Assembly (NCBI GenBank): GCA_011109175.1
Contig: RDEW01000011.1
Location: 568,374-632,373 of the forward strand
Direction of reading: 5' to 3'
From: Dicyema japonicum
Lineage: Eukaryota; Dicyemida; Rhombozoa; Dicyemidae
Length of the DNA stretch: 64,000 bases
In this document: one piece after another, positions 32,382 to 42,496 of the stretch
Layout of the letters: each line of letters begins with the position of its first letter
How positions within the stretch are numbered: the stretch's first letter is position 1
Notes under the pieces: generated by a model
Database searches by the model: none
What the model saw: the letters and a program-made list of their open reading frames with translations, nothing else
What the model was told of the DNA's origin: nothing
Made by a program: the position numbers and the translations under genes

Positions 32382-32672
32382 ATGAATCAATCTGGTTGAA
32401 CATTTGATGAATTTTATAGAAAATAGAGCAGAGTGGGAGGAATCAGTTGAAAAGAAAGCTCAGAATGCCCGGAGGAAGGCATTTAAGGCCGAAGCAGCAC
32501 AAGAAGTTGTTGAATCTAATAGAGCAGACACCTTAGTTAAATTTTGAATTAATTTCAGGCACGAAAGACTGCCTTGAGAATATTACTTGAAAATGAACGG
32601 CGAGAGGAAATTAAACAACTAAAGAACATTAATAAGGACATTTTCGTCCTTATTACTAACAATTCGATGTAA
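32382..32672 (+). CDS. Small ciliary coiled-coil protein resembling CFAP141 (C1orf189), 80 aa
   Basis: Two introns (32395-32419, 25 nt; 32536-32558, 23 nt) leave 81 codons. The whole product is a charged helix: AEWEESVEKKAQNARRKAFK, then QEVVESNRADTLARKTALRI, LLENERREEIKQLKNINKDI and FVLITNNSM. The pattern (AKKQ..VR..AL..L...E......EL...G..F) resembles CFAP141, a protein on the inside of doublet microtubules in motile cilia. The similarity is over a short, coiled-coil stretch, so the family call is tentative; the gene model, with two in-frame ultrashort introns, is firmer. Confidence 0.65.
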
Positions 32673-32764
32673 TCAAATATAAAACTGATTATTTATAAAT
32701 TATAACATTTATTCCCATACTTTCTGCTTATAAACATTATATTTTTAAATTTATTATCCCAATA

Positions 32765-33711
32765 TGTCGCGAGCACTGAGAGTGATGACAGGTGATTCGC
32801 AACATCTGTCATGTTTATTACAAATAATCAATATTTAAGTTTAGGAATAATTTTGTGCATTTTTATATAAAATCATTACTGAGACCAAGAGAGATTAATC
32901 TTTGGTAATAATTATTATGTGTAAAAGTATTTTATAAAAGATTTACACCAATTTTTGTTGGCATACCATAATTTTTGACAATGAAATCGATAAAGTAACC
33001 CACTAATCACGTTGTCTTGATGCGTAGCAAAGTTACCATAAAAATACTGAAGAGTACAACATTATAAAATGCATCCTCGAGGGAAAAGACCTGAATGTAT
33101 CAGCAGCTCGGAAGTATAGACTTAAAAAGACTGCTGAAAACTTCCTTTTGATAGACGGAAAGCTTTTATTTATTTTTTAATTATAATTTTATGAGGAATA
33201 AGCAGGAATTTAATATTATCGTACGCATGTTCAGGAATTCGTTCCCTAACCGGTATGGTGTCGTATGTACGCACGCTCCGGAATTTGCTTCCATACTCCC
33301 CGTATACCTAATATGAAGAGTGGAAAAATAATCTAGGTGAGTTGTCTCTGACCGATACCAAAGAGTATCGTGGTATTCCTGGATTTAACACTTTTGTGGA
33401 ATCATGTTCACGATCAACCAGAAAGTTTTAATATAGAAGAATTGGAAGTTGTAGAAAATCTAGACACTTGTACAAAAGGTTTTTTATTGTTATTTTTAGT
33501 AAGGATTATGAGTTCCAGTTTAACTTTGAGGGGGTAAATTTGCAGTCTTGTATTATAAAAGAATGAATAGGAAGATGGGAGTGGTTCATTCACAAAGACT
33601 AAAAAATCCAGAAACACTGAAATAATAGTTAATTAGCACTTTTGTAAAATTGTTAACTTTTTATAATAGATTATTTTTGACATTGATAGATCACTCTCAG
33701 CGATCGCGACA
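32765..33711 (+). mobile_element. Ginger-like or gypsy-integrase element with 22-bp terminal inverted repeats
   Basis: The left end TGTCGCGAGCACTGAGAGTG is inverted at the right end as CACTCTCAGCGATCGCGACA. Both sides carry a CAATA duplication (32760-32764 and 33712-33716). Near 33060-33180 a frame reads ILEGKDLNVSAARKYRLKKT and FLLIDGKLLF, like the zinc-binding N-terminal region of gypsy-derived integrases; the catalytic core is missing. TGT...ACA ends with a 5-bp duplication also fit a solo LTR, but long inverted termini and coding remnants favour a Ginger-type DNA transposon. Confidence 0.6.
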
Positions 33712-33716
33712 CAATA

Positions 33717-34195
33717 TGAGGGAGTCTGATGGTACATTGCAGTCATACAAAAGTGCCTGCGAATAAAGTGACCGATGGTTAATTTATATAAATTCCATTA
33801 TAGTTTCGTAAAGGTGAAGCAGACTTTTAACTAAAAATGGCAACTCAGAATATATCAAAAGCTATCATTTATTGATGTAAACATGCTTTGTTATTACCAT
33901 CAGCACATAGAGTAGCTAATTTTTACTTTCAAAACAGGACGTACCCTATGTTTGAAAGTGACACGTGTGGTTTGTGTATTTTTTAAACATTATCAGAATG
34001 ATTCTGGGCCAACTTATTCTAGTATTTCAGCACTTAAGTTTAAACATTATAACGAATTTAGATGATCCACGAAAACTTCAGATGTATACATGCACGTGGC
34101 TTATTAGTAGCAAACTTCAGATATATACATGCAATCATATCACATATCATCTATACGTGCAGCTTCTGACAGATGATCATTTAAGTTCTTTCAAG
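33717..34195. other. Spacer, nothing firm
   Basis: Contains a short imperfect tandem duplication (AAACTTCAG followed by ATACATGCA, at about 34072 and 34114). No gene seen. Confidence 0.4.
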
Positions 34196-34400
34196 TAGCC
34201 CAAGCAGTTAATTGGTAGGAAGGTCGAGGTGGTGATGTACCTCCATTGCACAAATTATCTGCTTCAAAATAGATGAAATCTTACCTTCTCGTAAGCATGG
34301 ACGAGGTGACAGACTCGAGACATCGTAAATTCGATTTTCTGTACAAAAGAAGTCTCGGGTTCTAATCTTTCCAACCCAAGATGAAAGTTGTATCCGAAAG
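34196..34400 (+). repeat. tRNA-like dispersed repeat (copy 2 of 2)
   Basis: CAGTTAATTGGTAGGAAG (box-A-like) near 34204 and GGTTCTAATC (box-B-like) near 34358, with the intervening strings shared with 31950-32160. Box spacing (about 150 bp) is too long for a tRNA gene, so it is tRNA-like only in part. Confidence 0.4.
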
Positions 34401-34483
34401 TTCACACATCCGATATTTATTAAGACCAAGAAGTGGAATAAAAGGTTACATCCATATTGGGGAGATGAAGACATTAAGGGACC

Positions 34484-36145
34484 TACAGTGGGCTCAAAAA
34501 TATTTTTTACTATTTTTTTATTTTCATCTATAAAATATAGAGCTCATATAAGCATTATCGCAATTAATTTCAATAAGGACCATATTAATTCACGCCATTA
34601 ATTTCGTGTCATTCCGCCCTACAGGCTGACCGATTAGCATGATAAACTTTGCCGTAGTGGAGCAATGTATATTGAATATGTTTGTTTATCTAGGAATCAG
34701 ATCACTGACCCTGCTGAACTGTACGGATCTCCTCTCGCAAGTAGGAAAATTGATATCGGAGAAATGATCTGGCTTATTGAGCGCATTTCCTTAAAAATCA
34801 TCATTGGAGATAGGTTTTCAATCTGAGAGCAGGTTGAAATTAGCTTCTAGTTACTACTAGAAACTGGTAGTTCTTAACTGTTTGTGTAGTTAAAAATAAA
34901 ATTTTTCTTTATCATATACTGCAGCTTTGCATACTTTTGAGTGAGCTATTGAATCTCTGAAAAAGAGAGAAATTTTAATAAAAATAATGTTAAAAATTAC
35001 ATGATTATGTTTTATAATAAATAAAAAAATTATTTGGTCGATTTATAAGTTTTACGATAGTTATATTATCGATTTTAGATACCAGTTTTCGAAATTTAGA
35101 TGCCATTTTTGAAATTTTAGTTGCCATAGATGCCATTTTAACTGCCATTTTTGGAAATTTTAGTTGCTATAAATGTTCCCTAGTTATAATTCAGACCAAA
35201 AACTTCAATTTGGTTTCATCCAACCATAAAATATTCATTATATATTTCAAATTTTTATTCAAAATATTTTTAACAAATTGTAGTCGCGCTAATATGTAGA
35301 CTTTTTTTCAGTAGAGGAACAAGACGTGCCTTCCGTCTATGAATTCATTCTTCGCAATACCTCAGTTATTGTAGATAAACAGAAATTTATTCCCATGGTC
35401 TGGAAATCATTCACCAAGATGCTTCGAATAATTCTTGGTTCACTAGCCACAATTCTTGTAATTTTTGAGAGAGAAAGGCTAGATATTTTCTCGGATACCC
35501 CAGATCTCGATTTATTTAAGACAGTCCCCTGTTCTTTCCAACGATCTATTATACAAAACTCATTGAAGCTCTATATATAAGATAAATGTCGGAATTAATA
35601 AAAAAATGAAACTATTTTTCTTAAAAAATGAGAACTTAAGTGTACAATTTTCCTTGGTAAGCACTGTATTTCTCACCGAACTTTTTGGAATGCTGAATAG
35701 TTTTGAAATTCGTTTATAACTTTTTTATCTTGGTGGGACTCCACAATCCTCTGTTTTAGCTCAAAGGAATATTTTTTCGTTTTCCCATAAAACAATGTAA
35801 AAACAATCATTTTTAATATCAATTAATGATAATGCGTTATTGGGCGACGCCAACTTTTTATTGAAAATTCATAAAACTAAATAATTGAAATGAATCGCAT
35901 TATCCTATGCACTTTAAAGGGTCATTTTTCGTAGAGTACCTACATTTTTTGACCTTCTAATTACGACTAAATTCAATTAAATGCACTTTTCAGATTTGTC
36001 CGTCATTTTAGCATAAAATAATAATAATTTATTCACAATGAAATTTTAATTTATTTTATTCAAAAATTAATTGACGGATCTGGAGGAAAAAAAGCAGAAA
36101 CAGATAAGTGACACAAGAAGTGCCGACACTTTTTAGCCAACTGTA
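34484..36145 (-). mobile_element. Tc1-family transposon, degraded
   Basis: TACAGTGGGCTCAAAAATAT at 34484 and, inverted, TACAGTTGGCTAAAAAGTGT ending at 36145 are classic Tc1 termini with TA. The minus strand between 35780 and 35090 holds a broken transposase: GKTKKYSFELKQRIVESHQD, a GTVLNKSRSG-like linker, IVASEPRI, and WLDETKL (the first catalytic Asp). Stops and frameshifts are frequent. The left third (34570-34900) is foreign or too decayed to identify. Short repeats of ATGCCATTTT(T) occur at about 35098-35150. Confidence 0.8.
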
Positions 36146-36518
36146 TGTCACAATGTACCACAACTACATCACACCCTCAGCTATATTAGGTATAAATTTT
36201 AAATATTGTTCTCAATTTAACTGAAAGAAATATTCTCTATTAGCTCGTTAGTTCGTGTCGCTCACTGCCAGCTAATTCCAGTGGAGATAGCTTAATATCA
36301 AAATACTTTTATTAAGGAAAGATAAGAGAGTAAACGGTTGTACAGCGGCTGCCCTGACAGCGTGGCTATTACCTCTCGGATAACGAGCGAGATTCGCTCA
36401 AATAACCAGCAACTTGATTGTTTTTTATTTTAAGTATTTTATTATATAGACACACAGCTTACTATTTTATATAAATTTAACCGAAAAAAATATTAGGTCC
36501 TATTAATGATCTTATTAA
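36146..36518. repeat. Spacer with dispersed GC-rich repeat copy 3 (36345-36415)
   Basis: Holds, inverted relative to 11685, CAGCGGCTGCCCTGACAGCG, TGGCTATTACCTCTCGGATA and GAGCGAGATTCGCTC. It ends about 100 bp beyond the ADAM stop codon. Nothing else is recognised. Confidence 0.55.
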
Positions 36519-38482
36519 TTAGACGGGACATCTCCTTCCAAGTCTGTAGTAGAATGACTTCCCAGGCAGAACAAGAATGTACCCCAAAGGAAGGAGTACT
36601 GTAATGACCAACAGGACAGCAAATGATATCTTCTCAAATGCTAGGACTAATGACTGCTCTAACCAAGACTGGGGTAATCTCCACTGTCCTCACTCCCCCC
36701 ATTTCCTATTTTTGCACAATTTGGGTACATATATCCCGGCTCGCAGTGACAATGTCCTTTACTGTTGAGAATCTGTAATATTTTGCCAAATCAATACCCC
36801 ATGTTTCCCACAGTCCACAGAAGATCGGGTATTCATACATTCCCGACTTTTACAGTTCTATCATTAATATTCTACAAACTCTAGATGTGCAAGTGTGGTT
36901 GTTGTAGTACTGCACATCTACGGGACACAGATTGCTTTTGGTGGTGCAGTACTCGGGTAAGTCGCACTTATCAACGGCATGTCGACAAATAACTCCGCCT
37001 CCCTTTAGCTGTAAATGATTTGAGGGACACAACCTTGCAGGTGGTCGTATTACAGCACTTCCCCTCTGCACATTCACCCCAGTAATAGAATTTGCATGTT
37101 TGGGGATTACAACAGTTAGATTTACATTCCGAAGGAGTCCCACAGTCGCAATCTTCTCCATCCTCGACATAGTAGTTCCCACAGATTGGCATTTCAACGT
37201 GAGGTCGATTTTCTGTGCATTTCCATTTCTTCTTCCTCAAGACCTTTATCGAGCAGTTTGAGAGTTTAAAGTTCCTGAATAATACAGAGAACTCACGTGC
37301 CATAGTTGTACTTCTCCATCAGACAGCTATGATCGCATCCACATTCTTTGCCTACGTGTTGAAGACCAAGGTTGTGACCCAACTCATGTGCTACGACCAC
37401 GTGAAGGGAGTTTATGTTTTTAGAGTCCTAAAAGCAGTTTTATGCATAGTTACTGTCAAGATTCCTTGAGTCACAGATACACAATTAGGATTGCAGAGAT
37501 CGTTTACGTAACCCAATCCATTACCGATCGAATGGGCACTAAAATTCGTGAAACAGATCAACTCAATTAGTACAGAAGAGTCACGTTCCACGTCAGTCCT
37601 AGTTAAGATGTATTCCTTAAAGCGAGTAAATCTGGTAGCTATAGTGCCTTTCAAATCGATCTTGTCATTTTCCAGCCATACTTCGAGGGATTTAACGACT
37701 ACGTGGATGTTTACTACTCGATAGGTCTACGAATTAATATCAAATTCTACAGATGCCACCCCCGTGTAAACTTTCGCCACCTGGGTCCTTATTTTAGAAA
37801 TATTTTTGTTTAATCCGCTCACCTGAATAAAGTTAACGACTAACCGCGCTTTTTGAGATCACTACGAACATCTCCACTATGATCTCTGGTTGTTCATTAA
37901 AGTCAATTCTTTTGGACTTGTTGGGCTTTGAATTCTTGATTTGGGCCAATTTTTTAACGTCAATTGGATCTGTGCTGGTCGTATTAAACAGTAGAAGCTT
38001 TAGGTAGACTGTATTACCCTCAGAGTGGACTAGAAAGGTTTCTTTTTCGAGGGAGAATCGGCCTCTCATGAATTACCAAACAAAATACTCGATTCCGTCA
38101 CAAAAATAGAAAGCTGCTGGAAGATGTTGTTGATCCGCCATGTGACCAAAGTAGTGACACCATTTTTCGACCTAAACTATTTAAAGTAATACGTCATAGT
38201 TGTCCTTGCGGGAAATTTGAGGTTGGTTACCCGTATGGATCTCCTCGCGGAAGTCTTCATGTATCAGATAATTGTTATGGAAAAGCTCGAATTCAACCAG
38301 CAAGGATCCGTCCTCATTGGCGATCCTTAAGCTAATTCTGTCCATAAGATTTGCCATTTTCTTAAAATCTGATTTACTAGTCACAGGGACCCCATTTATA
38401 AAGGTGAAGACCACCTCTCTAGACTGGATTGCACCAACTAAAACTATCTCTCAGCAATTAATTTACTTGCTACTAAAAGCAT
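36519..38482 (-). CDS. ADAM metalloprotease-disintegrin, complete and catalytically intact
   Basis: Type I membrane sheddase. Twelve introns of 21-26 nt are removed: 38444-38466, 38172-38192, 38065-38088, 37823-37844, 37727-37750, 37539-37562, 37428-37453, 37275-37296, 37009-37033, 36858-36879, 36773-36797, 36641-36663. This leaves exactly 561 codons (560 aa). Order: signal peptide (MLLVAILVGAIQS, spanning intron 1); prodomain with WCHYFGHM and [16 protein letters not shown]; metalloprotease with the full zinc site [11 protein letters not shown], then CDHSCLM; disintegrin ([20 protein letters not shown] ... [14 protein letters not shown]); a very short or absent Cys-rich region; EGF-like module ([19 protein letters not shown]); TM helix ([20 protein letters not shown]); and a tail of about 15 residues ending GRRCPV. 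It is shorter than typical ADAMs (700-800 aa), mainly in the Cys-rich region. The first ATG after the upstream AT-rich region starts the signal peptide. Confidence 0.94.
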
Positions 38483-38804
38483 AGTTTTGTTTGACAAAAT
38501 TCGCGAATTTGAAATATAAATTACCCGTTTTTAGAAAAATACGTAAAACCACAAAATATGTTATTGTCTACGTAAATGGTATTGTCAGAATACATCATCT
38601 TTTTACTTTAGCTATTATTGGGTATTTTGTGGTTTATGTTATTTTTTTGAAATTTTAGAAACTCGATTAAGGTAAATTCCCTTAAATTTGAAACCAGCTT
38701 TCTATTAAGGCAGTCTATTTTCTATAAAAGTAGCAAATAGCCACGATATTCAATCGTTTTTGTGGAATTATTTGCGGTTTGATTCATTGTTTATTCAACA
38801 TGTA
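38483..38804. promoter_or_regulatory. AT-rich upstream region of the ADAM gene
   Basis: No frame of note. GTAAAACCACAAAATA near 38549 recurs inverted as TATTTTGTGGTTTA near 38617, forming a possible hairpin of about 80 bp. No promoter element could be defined. Confidence 0.3.
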
Positions 38805-39030
38805 GGAGAGGTCGGTTCCTGAGGCATGCAGCCATCAACGGGGTTGTGAAGCGCTCTCTTGTGGCGGCTGGATTCACGTCGTCTCTGGAACCGGTGAGCC
38901 TAGACGGTCTTCCCTTTCTCTCGGGGGAAATGCTTGATTTGGGATGGGGCCTGTACCGACACCTTTTCCGCTTTGAAAGCTCGGGAAGATGGCCAACGTC
39001 AAATAGTGCAATGACTCCAGAGAGAATATA
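38805..39030 (+). mobile_element. PHD-type LINE fragment, C-terminal domain
   Basis: Nearly identical DNA to 39782-39985, for example GGCATGCAGCCATCAACGGG and GTGAAGCGCTCTCTTG. One frame reads HAAINGVVKRSLVAAGF then SSLEPVSLDGLPF; the copy is interrupted by deletions. It belongs to the RT family best seen at 59554-61340. Confidence 0.7.
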
Positions 39031-39640
39031 AATTTTTTAACCAATTAGAATAGATCTTACAAAAAGAATACAAAATATAGAGCATCTGGTAAACCTTCAA
39101 CAAGGTCAAGGGTATTTTAAAACACATTACTAAATAATTGTAGCATTACTATCGTTATTATGCGAGCGATAAATTACTGAGGGGAAAAAAATTTTTTCAT
39201 AAGAATTACTGAAGTAAGGTCGAAAAGACTACTTTAGTTTATTCCAAAGGGTATAATAAATATATGCTGAAACAGGGTTGCTATTAATAATGTTTAGAAA
39301 AGGAATGTGAAGATGTGCAGATTTAGAAATAGACGATGATGACAATGAGAATATGACGTTGATAGATCTGAAATGAATAAAGTTGTCATCAATGTGATGG
39401 TTAGAATAATAAACAATATTATGTTGAAATTAAAAAAAACAGTCCATAAAAAGGAATTGTACAATATATAGGAAACTCATTGCAAAAGATTTTAACAACA
39501 ATCAAATACATAAAAATTTAAGCTGAATTCATTAATTTGATAGTTTTAGGATTTATTTAGTTGTTAGAATAATAACAGATAATAAAGGACTTTATACAGT
39601 TGTTAGAATATTAACAGATAAACACGTTCCCATTAACGTT
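39031..39640. other. AT-rich spacer, no gene seen
   Basis: About 600 bp, AT-rich. A short direct repeat (TTGTTAGAATA followed by TAACAGATAA) occurs at about 39560 and 39600. Confidence 0.5.
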
Positions 39641-40066
39641 AATTGTTCCTTTTGGGAACAGGACGCCCTCCGGAATGGGATATCTATCCGTCTCGGGATC
39701 GACCTGTGCCAGCCTCATCCATGCCGTTGTGAATCTGTTGTGGACTGCAAAAGACTTCACCCACTATCTTTTCGTCTTAGCAGAGGCCGGTTCCTGTGGC
39801 ATGCAGCCATCAACGGGGTTGTGAAGCGCTCTCTTGAGGCAGCTGGATTCACGTCGTCTCTGGAACCGGTGAGCCTAGACGGGGTTACTGTCTTCCCCTT
39901 CTCTCGGGGGAAATGCTTGATTTGGGATGGGGCCTGTACCGACACCTTTTCCGCGTTGAAAGCTCGGGAGGCTGCTCAGACTTTCGAGAATTTCAAAAAA
40001 ATACGACAGCCTCTCCATAAGATTCCATGTTCAGCCAGTGTTGTCCACGAGAATGGAGTTTATTAG
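39641..40066 (+). mobile_element. PHD-type LINE fragment, C-terminal domain
   Basis: An open frame reads LHPLSFRLSRGRFLWHAAIN, then GVTVFPFSRGKCLIWDGACT and DTFSALKAREAAQTFENF. This is the C-terminal signature of the family (RPDG.T..P...G..L.WD.TC.DT). It lacks all RT motifs. The first half duplicates 38805-39000 nearly exactly, so the two insertions are recent or one arose from the other. Confidence 0.75.
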
Positions 40067-40119
40067 GAAAAGATAGCGTTAACTAAGGGTTGTAAGAGAT
40101 TAATCCTAGGGAGATACCG

Positions 40120-40832
40120 AAATTTCTTTTTGTTAACTTCCAGGTATTAAGATAAAATTCCAGCAACTTCTATCTTGTTGACTTTTCAGACTTAAGAGCG
40201 TGTGAGCCACGTCACCAGCTCAGACTTTCCAACCAGTCGGTAAGTAAAAAGTGACACAGCTGGGGTGCGAACCCGCAATCCCCCAGCCTTGGTGAGACCA
40301 CGACCAATAGACCAATTGACATAATCCAGGTGAAATAATTGAGTGCCTGTTTTCCAAGACAAATGCCAGAGAATTTTTTGGAACAGCCACATGGTTTCCC
40401 GCTCGTTATTCACTTTTGATATCATATACCCGAGCGATCTTAGAATGGAGACCGTCTTAGGGCCGAAGACTCCGCTCGTCTCCACAAAAACAAACTCTAC
40501 ATAGAATCTGGTAGAAAGACTGTCGTATTTTCTTATTTTGAAATTCTCGAATGTTCGTGCAGCCTCCTCAGCTCTCTAAGCTGAATCTGAAAGTTTTGAC
40601 TGGGAGAAGGTGTCTGTGTAAGTCCCGTCTCAATCAGGCAATTCTCAGAGAGAAAGGAAATACAGTTATCCCGTCGGGCACTTTCGTCACCTCGATCCAG
40701 GCCCACCTGTTCCAAAGATGACCGTAATCATGCCGCCTCAAAGGAGCGCTTCACGACCCCGTTAATGGCGACATGCCTCGGGAACTGACCACTGCTGAGA
40801 CGGCAAGAGAGCGGGTGAAGTCCTTGCAATAC
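40120..40832 (-). mobile_element. PHD-type LINE fragment, C-terminal domain and 3' end
   Basis: On the minus strand it begins with decayed LAVSAVVSSRGM, passes PDGITVFPFS, then an open frame VETSGVFGPKTVSILRSLGY and MWLFQKILWHLSWKTGTQLF at 40485-40192, extending past the part preserved at 39641-40066. The last 90 bases run into a tRNA-like sequence (40232-40322). It is head-to-head with the second tRNA-like copy at 40835-40905. Confidence 0.7.
40232..40322 (-). repeat. tRNA-like sequence (pseudo-tRNA or SINE head), copy 1
   Basis: On the minus strand: TGTCAATTGGTCTATTGGTC (box-A-like), GTGGTCTCACCAAGGCTGG (anticodon-arm-like) and GG(A)TTGCGGGTTCGCACCCC (box B, T-arm-like). The layout is close to a tRNA of about 72 nt, but I could not close a convincing acceptor stem, so it is not called a functional tRNA gene. 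Confidence 0.5.
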
Positions 40833-40834
40833 AC

Positions 40835-40905
40835 AGTGGTCGGTGTCTCACCAAGGCTGAGGGCTAGCGAATTCGCACCTCACCCGTGTCACTTTTAAAG
40901 TATAG
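40835..40905 (+). repeat. tRNA-like sequence, copy 2
   Basis: CAGTGGTCGGTGTCTCACCA, AGGCTGAGGGCTAGCGA and ATTCGCACCTCACCCGTGTC parallel copy 1 with several changes, including a weakened box B (AATTCGCACC). The two copies lie about 510 bp apart in opposite orientation. Confidence 0.45.
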
Positions 40906-41134
40906 CAGTCCTGGCTCACTAACTTCCTTTCCGGAAGACTGGGTCAGAAATGTTTTCATTCCCATATAGGGTCCCTCTGAGATGTTCTCCCACCCTCACT
41001 TTTTAACCAATACTCAGTGATATTCCAACGACCCAGAAAACAATCCTCCTATAATACACCGATGACATTATCAATGCATCCAGGGATAAAAACATTCGAT
41101 TGGTCTCCTGTAATGTCGTTACCATTTGACCTTG
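40906..41134. other. Spacer before the RTE-like LINE
   Basis: No recognised content except possible decayed RT codons from 41017. Confidence 0.4.
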
Positions 41135-42070
41135 AACTGCCGATTTTAACATTAATAATAGATTTTCTATTAGTTCAAACTGGTAAAGGAGTAAGACAAG
41201 GATGCTTATTATCTCCCATCCTATTCAATATTTATGCCGAAATGATCATGCCTAAATTGGATACTGTATCAAATAACTGGATTAAAATTAGAGACAGGAA
41301 CATCAATAATTTGCGCTATGCTGACGATACAACCTTACTGGCTGAAACAGAGGATGGCCTCAGGGAGTTGATTCTAAGATTCAGAGAAGAGAGCGCCGTC
41401 TTTGGTTTATTGCTAAATGTCAAGAAGATCAAAATTATGACGACTGCTAAAAATGGAATAATGGAACTAAAAATTGGAAATGAGAAAATAGAGTTGCGAT
41501 AATGTTGTTTTTCTGGGATGTCTAATTAATCGGAATGGTGACGTAGGCTTGGGAATCAAGAGGCGACTTGCCATGGGACGCCTTCCTGAGAATGAATAGA
41601 ATTTGAAAAAGCAAAGATATGCAGACTGGTTAATGGAATCGTGTTCCCGGTTTTTCAATACGGCGCAGAATCATGGATTCTAAAAAAGGCGGATAGAAAA
41701 AAAATTGATGCTTTTGAACTTTGGTACTGGAGGAGTTTACTAAGAATCCCTTGGACTTCCAAAATAACAAACACCGATGTACTCAAACGGGTGGAGACGG
41801 ACATTTCGCTAGAAGGAAGAATCGTAAAACACAGACTGGCGTTCTTTGGGCATGTTGTCCGCTCTGATTCCCTGGAAAGAACCATTATGCTGAGCAATAT
41901 TACTGGAAAGAGAAGACCTGGTCGACCGAGGACTCGGTGGCTATCCACGGTAGAAAACGTCACGGGAATGCCTATATCAAGGCTACTCCAAATTGAGACG
42001 GATCGGGGAGAGTGGAGAAAATTGGCTCATAAGATCTCCAAAGGTCGGACACGACTTAATTTGGATAAAT
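41135..42070 (+). mobile_element. RTE/BovB-like LINE, C-terminal half of reverse transcriptase
   Basis: Frame 1 (41017-41502): TGKGVRQGCLLSPILFNIYA, NINNLRYADDTTLLAETEDG (intact YADD) and LNVKKIKIM. After a frameshift at about 41500 comes frame 2 (41641-42072): GAESWILKKADRKKIDAFEL, RSLLRIPWTSKITNTDVLKR, FFGHVVRSDSLERTIML, RPGRPRTRWL and ISKGRTRLN at the extreme C-terminus. This is the best of three copies (12005-12740 and 14195-14580 are the others). The N-terminal endonuclease is absent, as expected of 5'-truncated insertions. Confidence 0.85.
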
Positions 42071-42496
42071 AAATTTTGTCAAGGTGGTAGATTTACAAGT
42101 GCAACTAAAAATTGAGATTTATAATTGAAATTAAAACATGATCAAATAGCCTGGTAAATGACTCGGTGATATAGCTCTGATGCACTGTGACATAGCTCTA
42201 GTACACTAAATTTCTTTATCTAGATGGGTATAACCTCTTGCCCCTTCTCTTAATGGACTCTAAAGACATCGGATATGGGAACTCTCGGAAATATGAATGC
42301 GTCGGATGCAGTAATATCTGGGGTTGAATCCTTCATGATCCAAATTGAAAACCCTTTTCGCTACCGCTTATGAAAATGCACATTTTAATAAAAAGTTAAG
42401 ATTAACGATGAATAAAAATATATCATTTAAATTTTATATTTAATATTCAGCGGCTTAAAAATTGTTTCTTGTTGTCGTTATTGTAGTTTATAACAA
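42071..42496. promoter_or_regulatory. Upstream region of the VRK-type kinase gene
   Basis: AT-rich, no gene. GACATAGCTCTAGTACACTA and GATATAGCTCTGATGCACTG at about 42167-42208 form a short tandem duplication. No defined promoter motif. Confidence 0.35.

Noticed and set aside
40232..40322. Functional tRNA gene
   Set aside because: Box A and box B are present, but the acceptor stem and anticodon loop could not be paired convincingly, and a second diverged copy nearby suggests a repeat.
40533..40715. Minus-strand frame of 60 codons
   Set aside because: A frameshifted reading of the PHD-type LINE C-terminal domain, not a separate gene.
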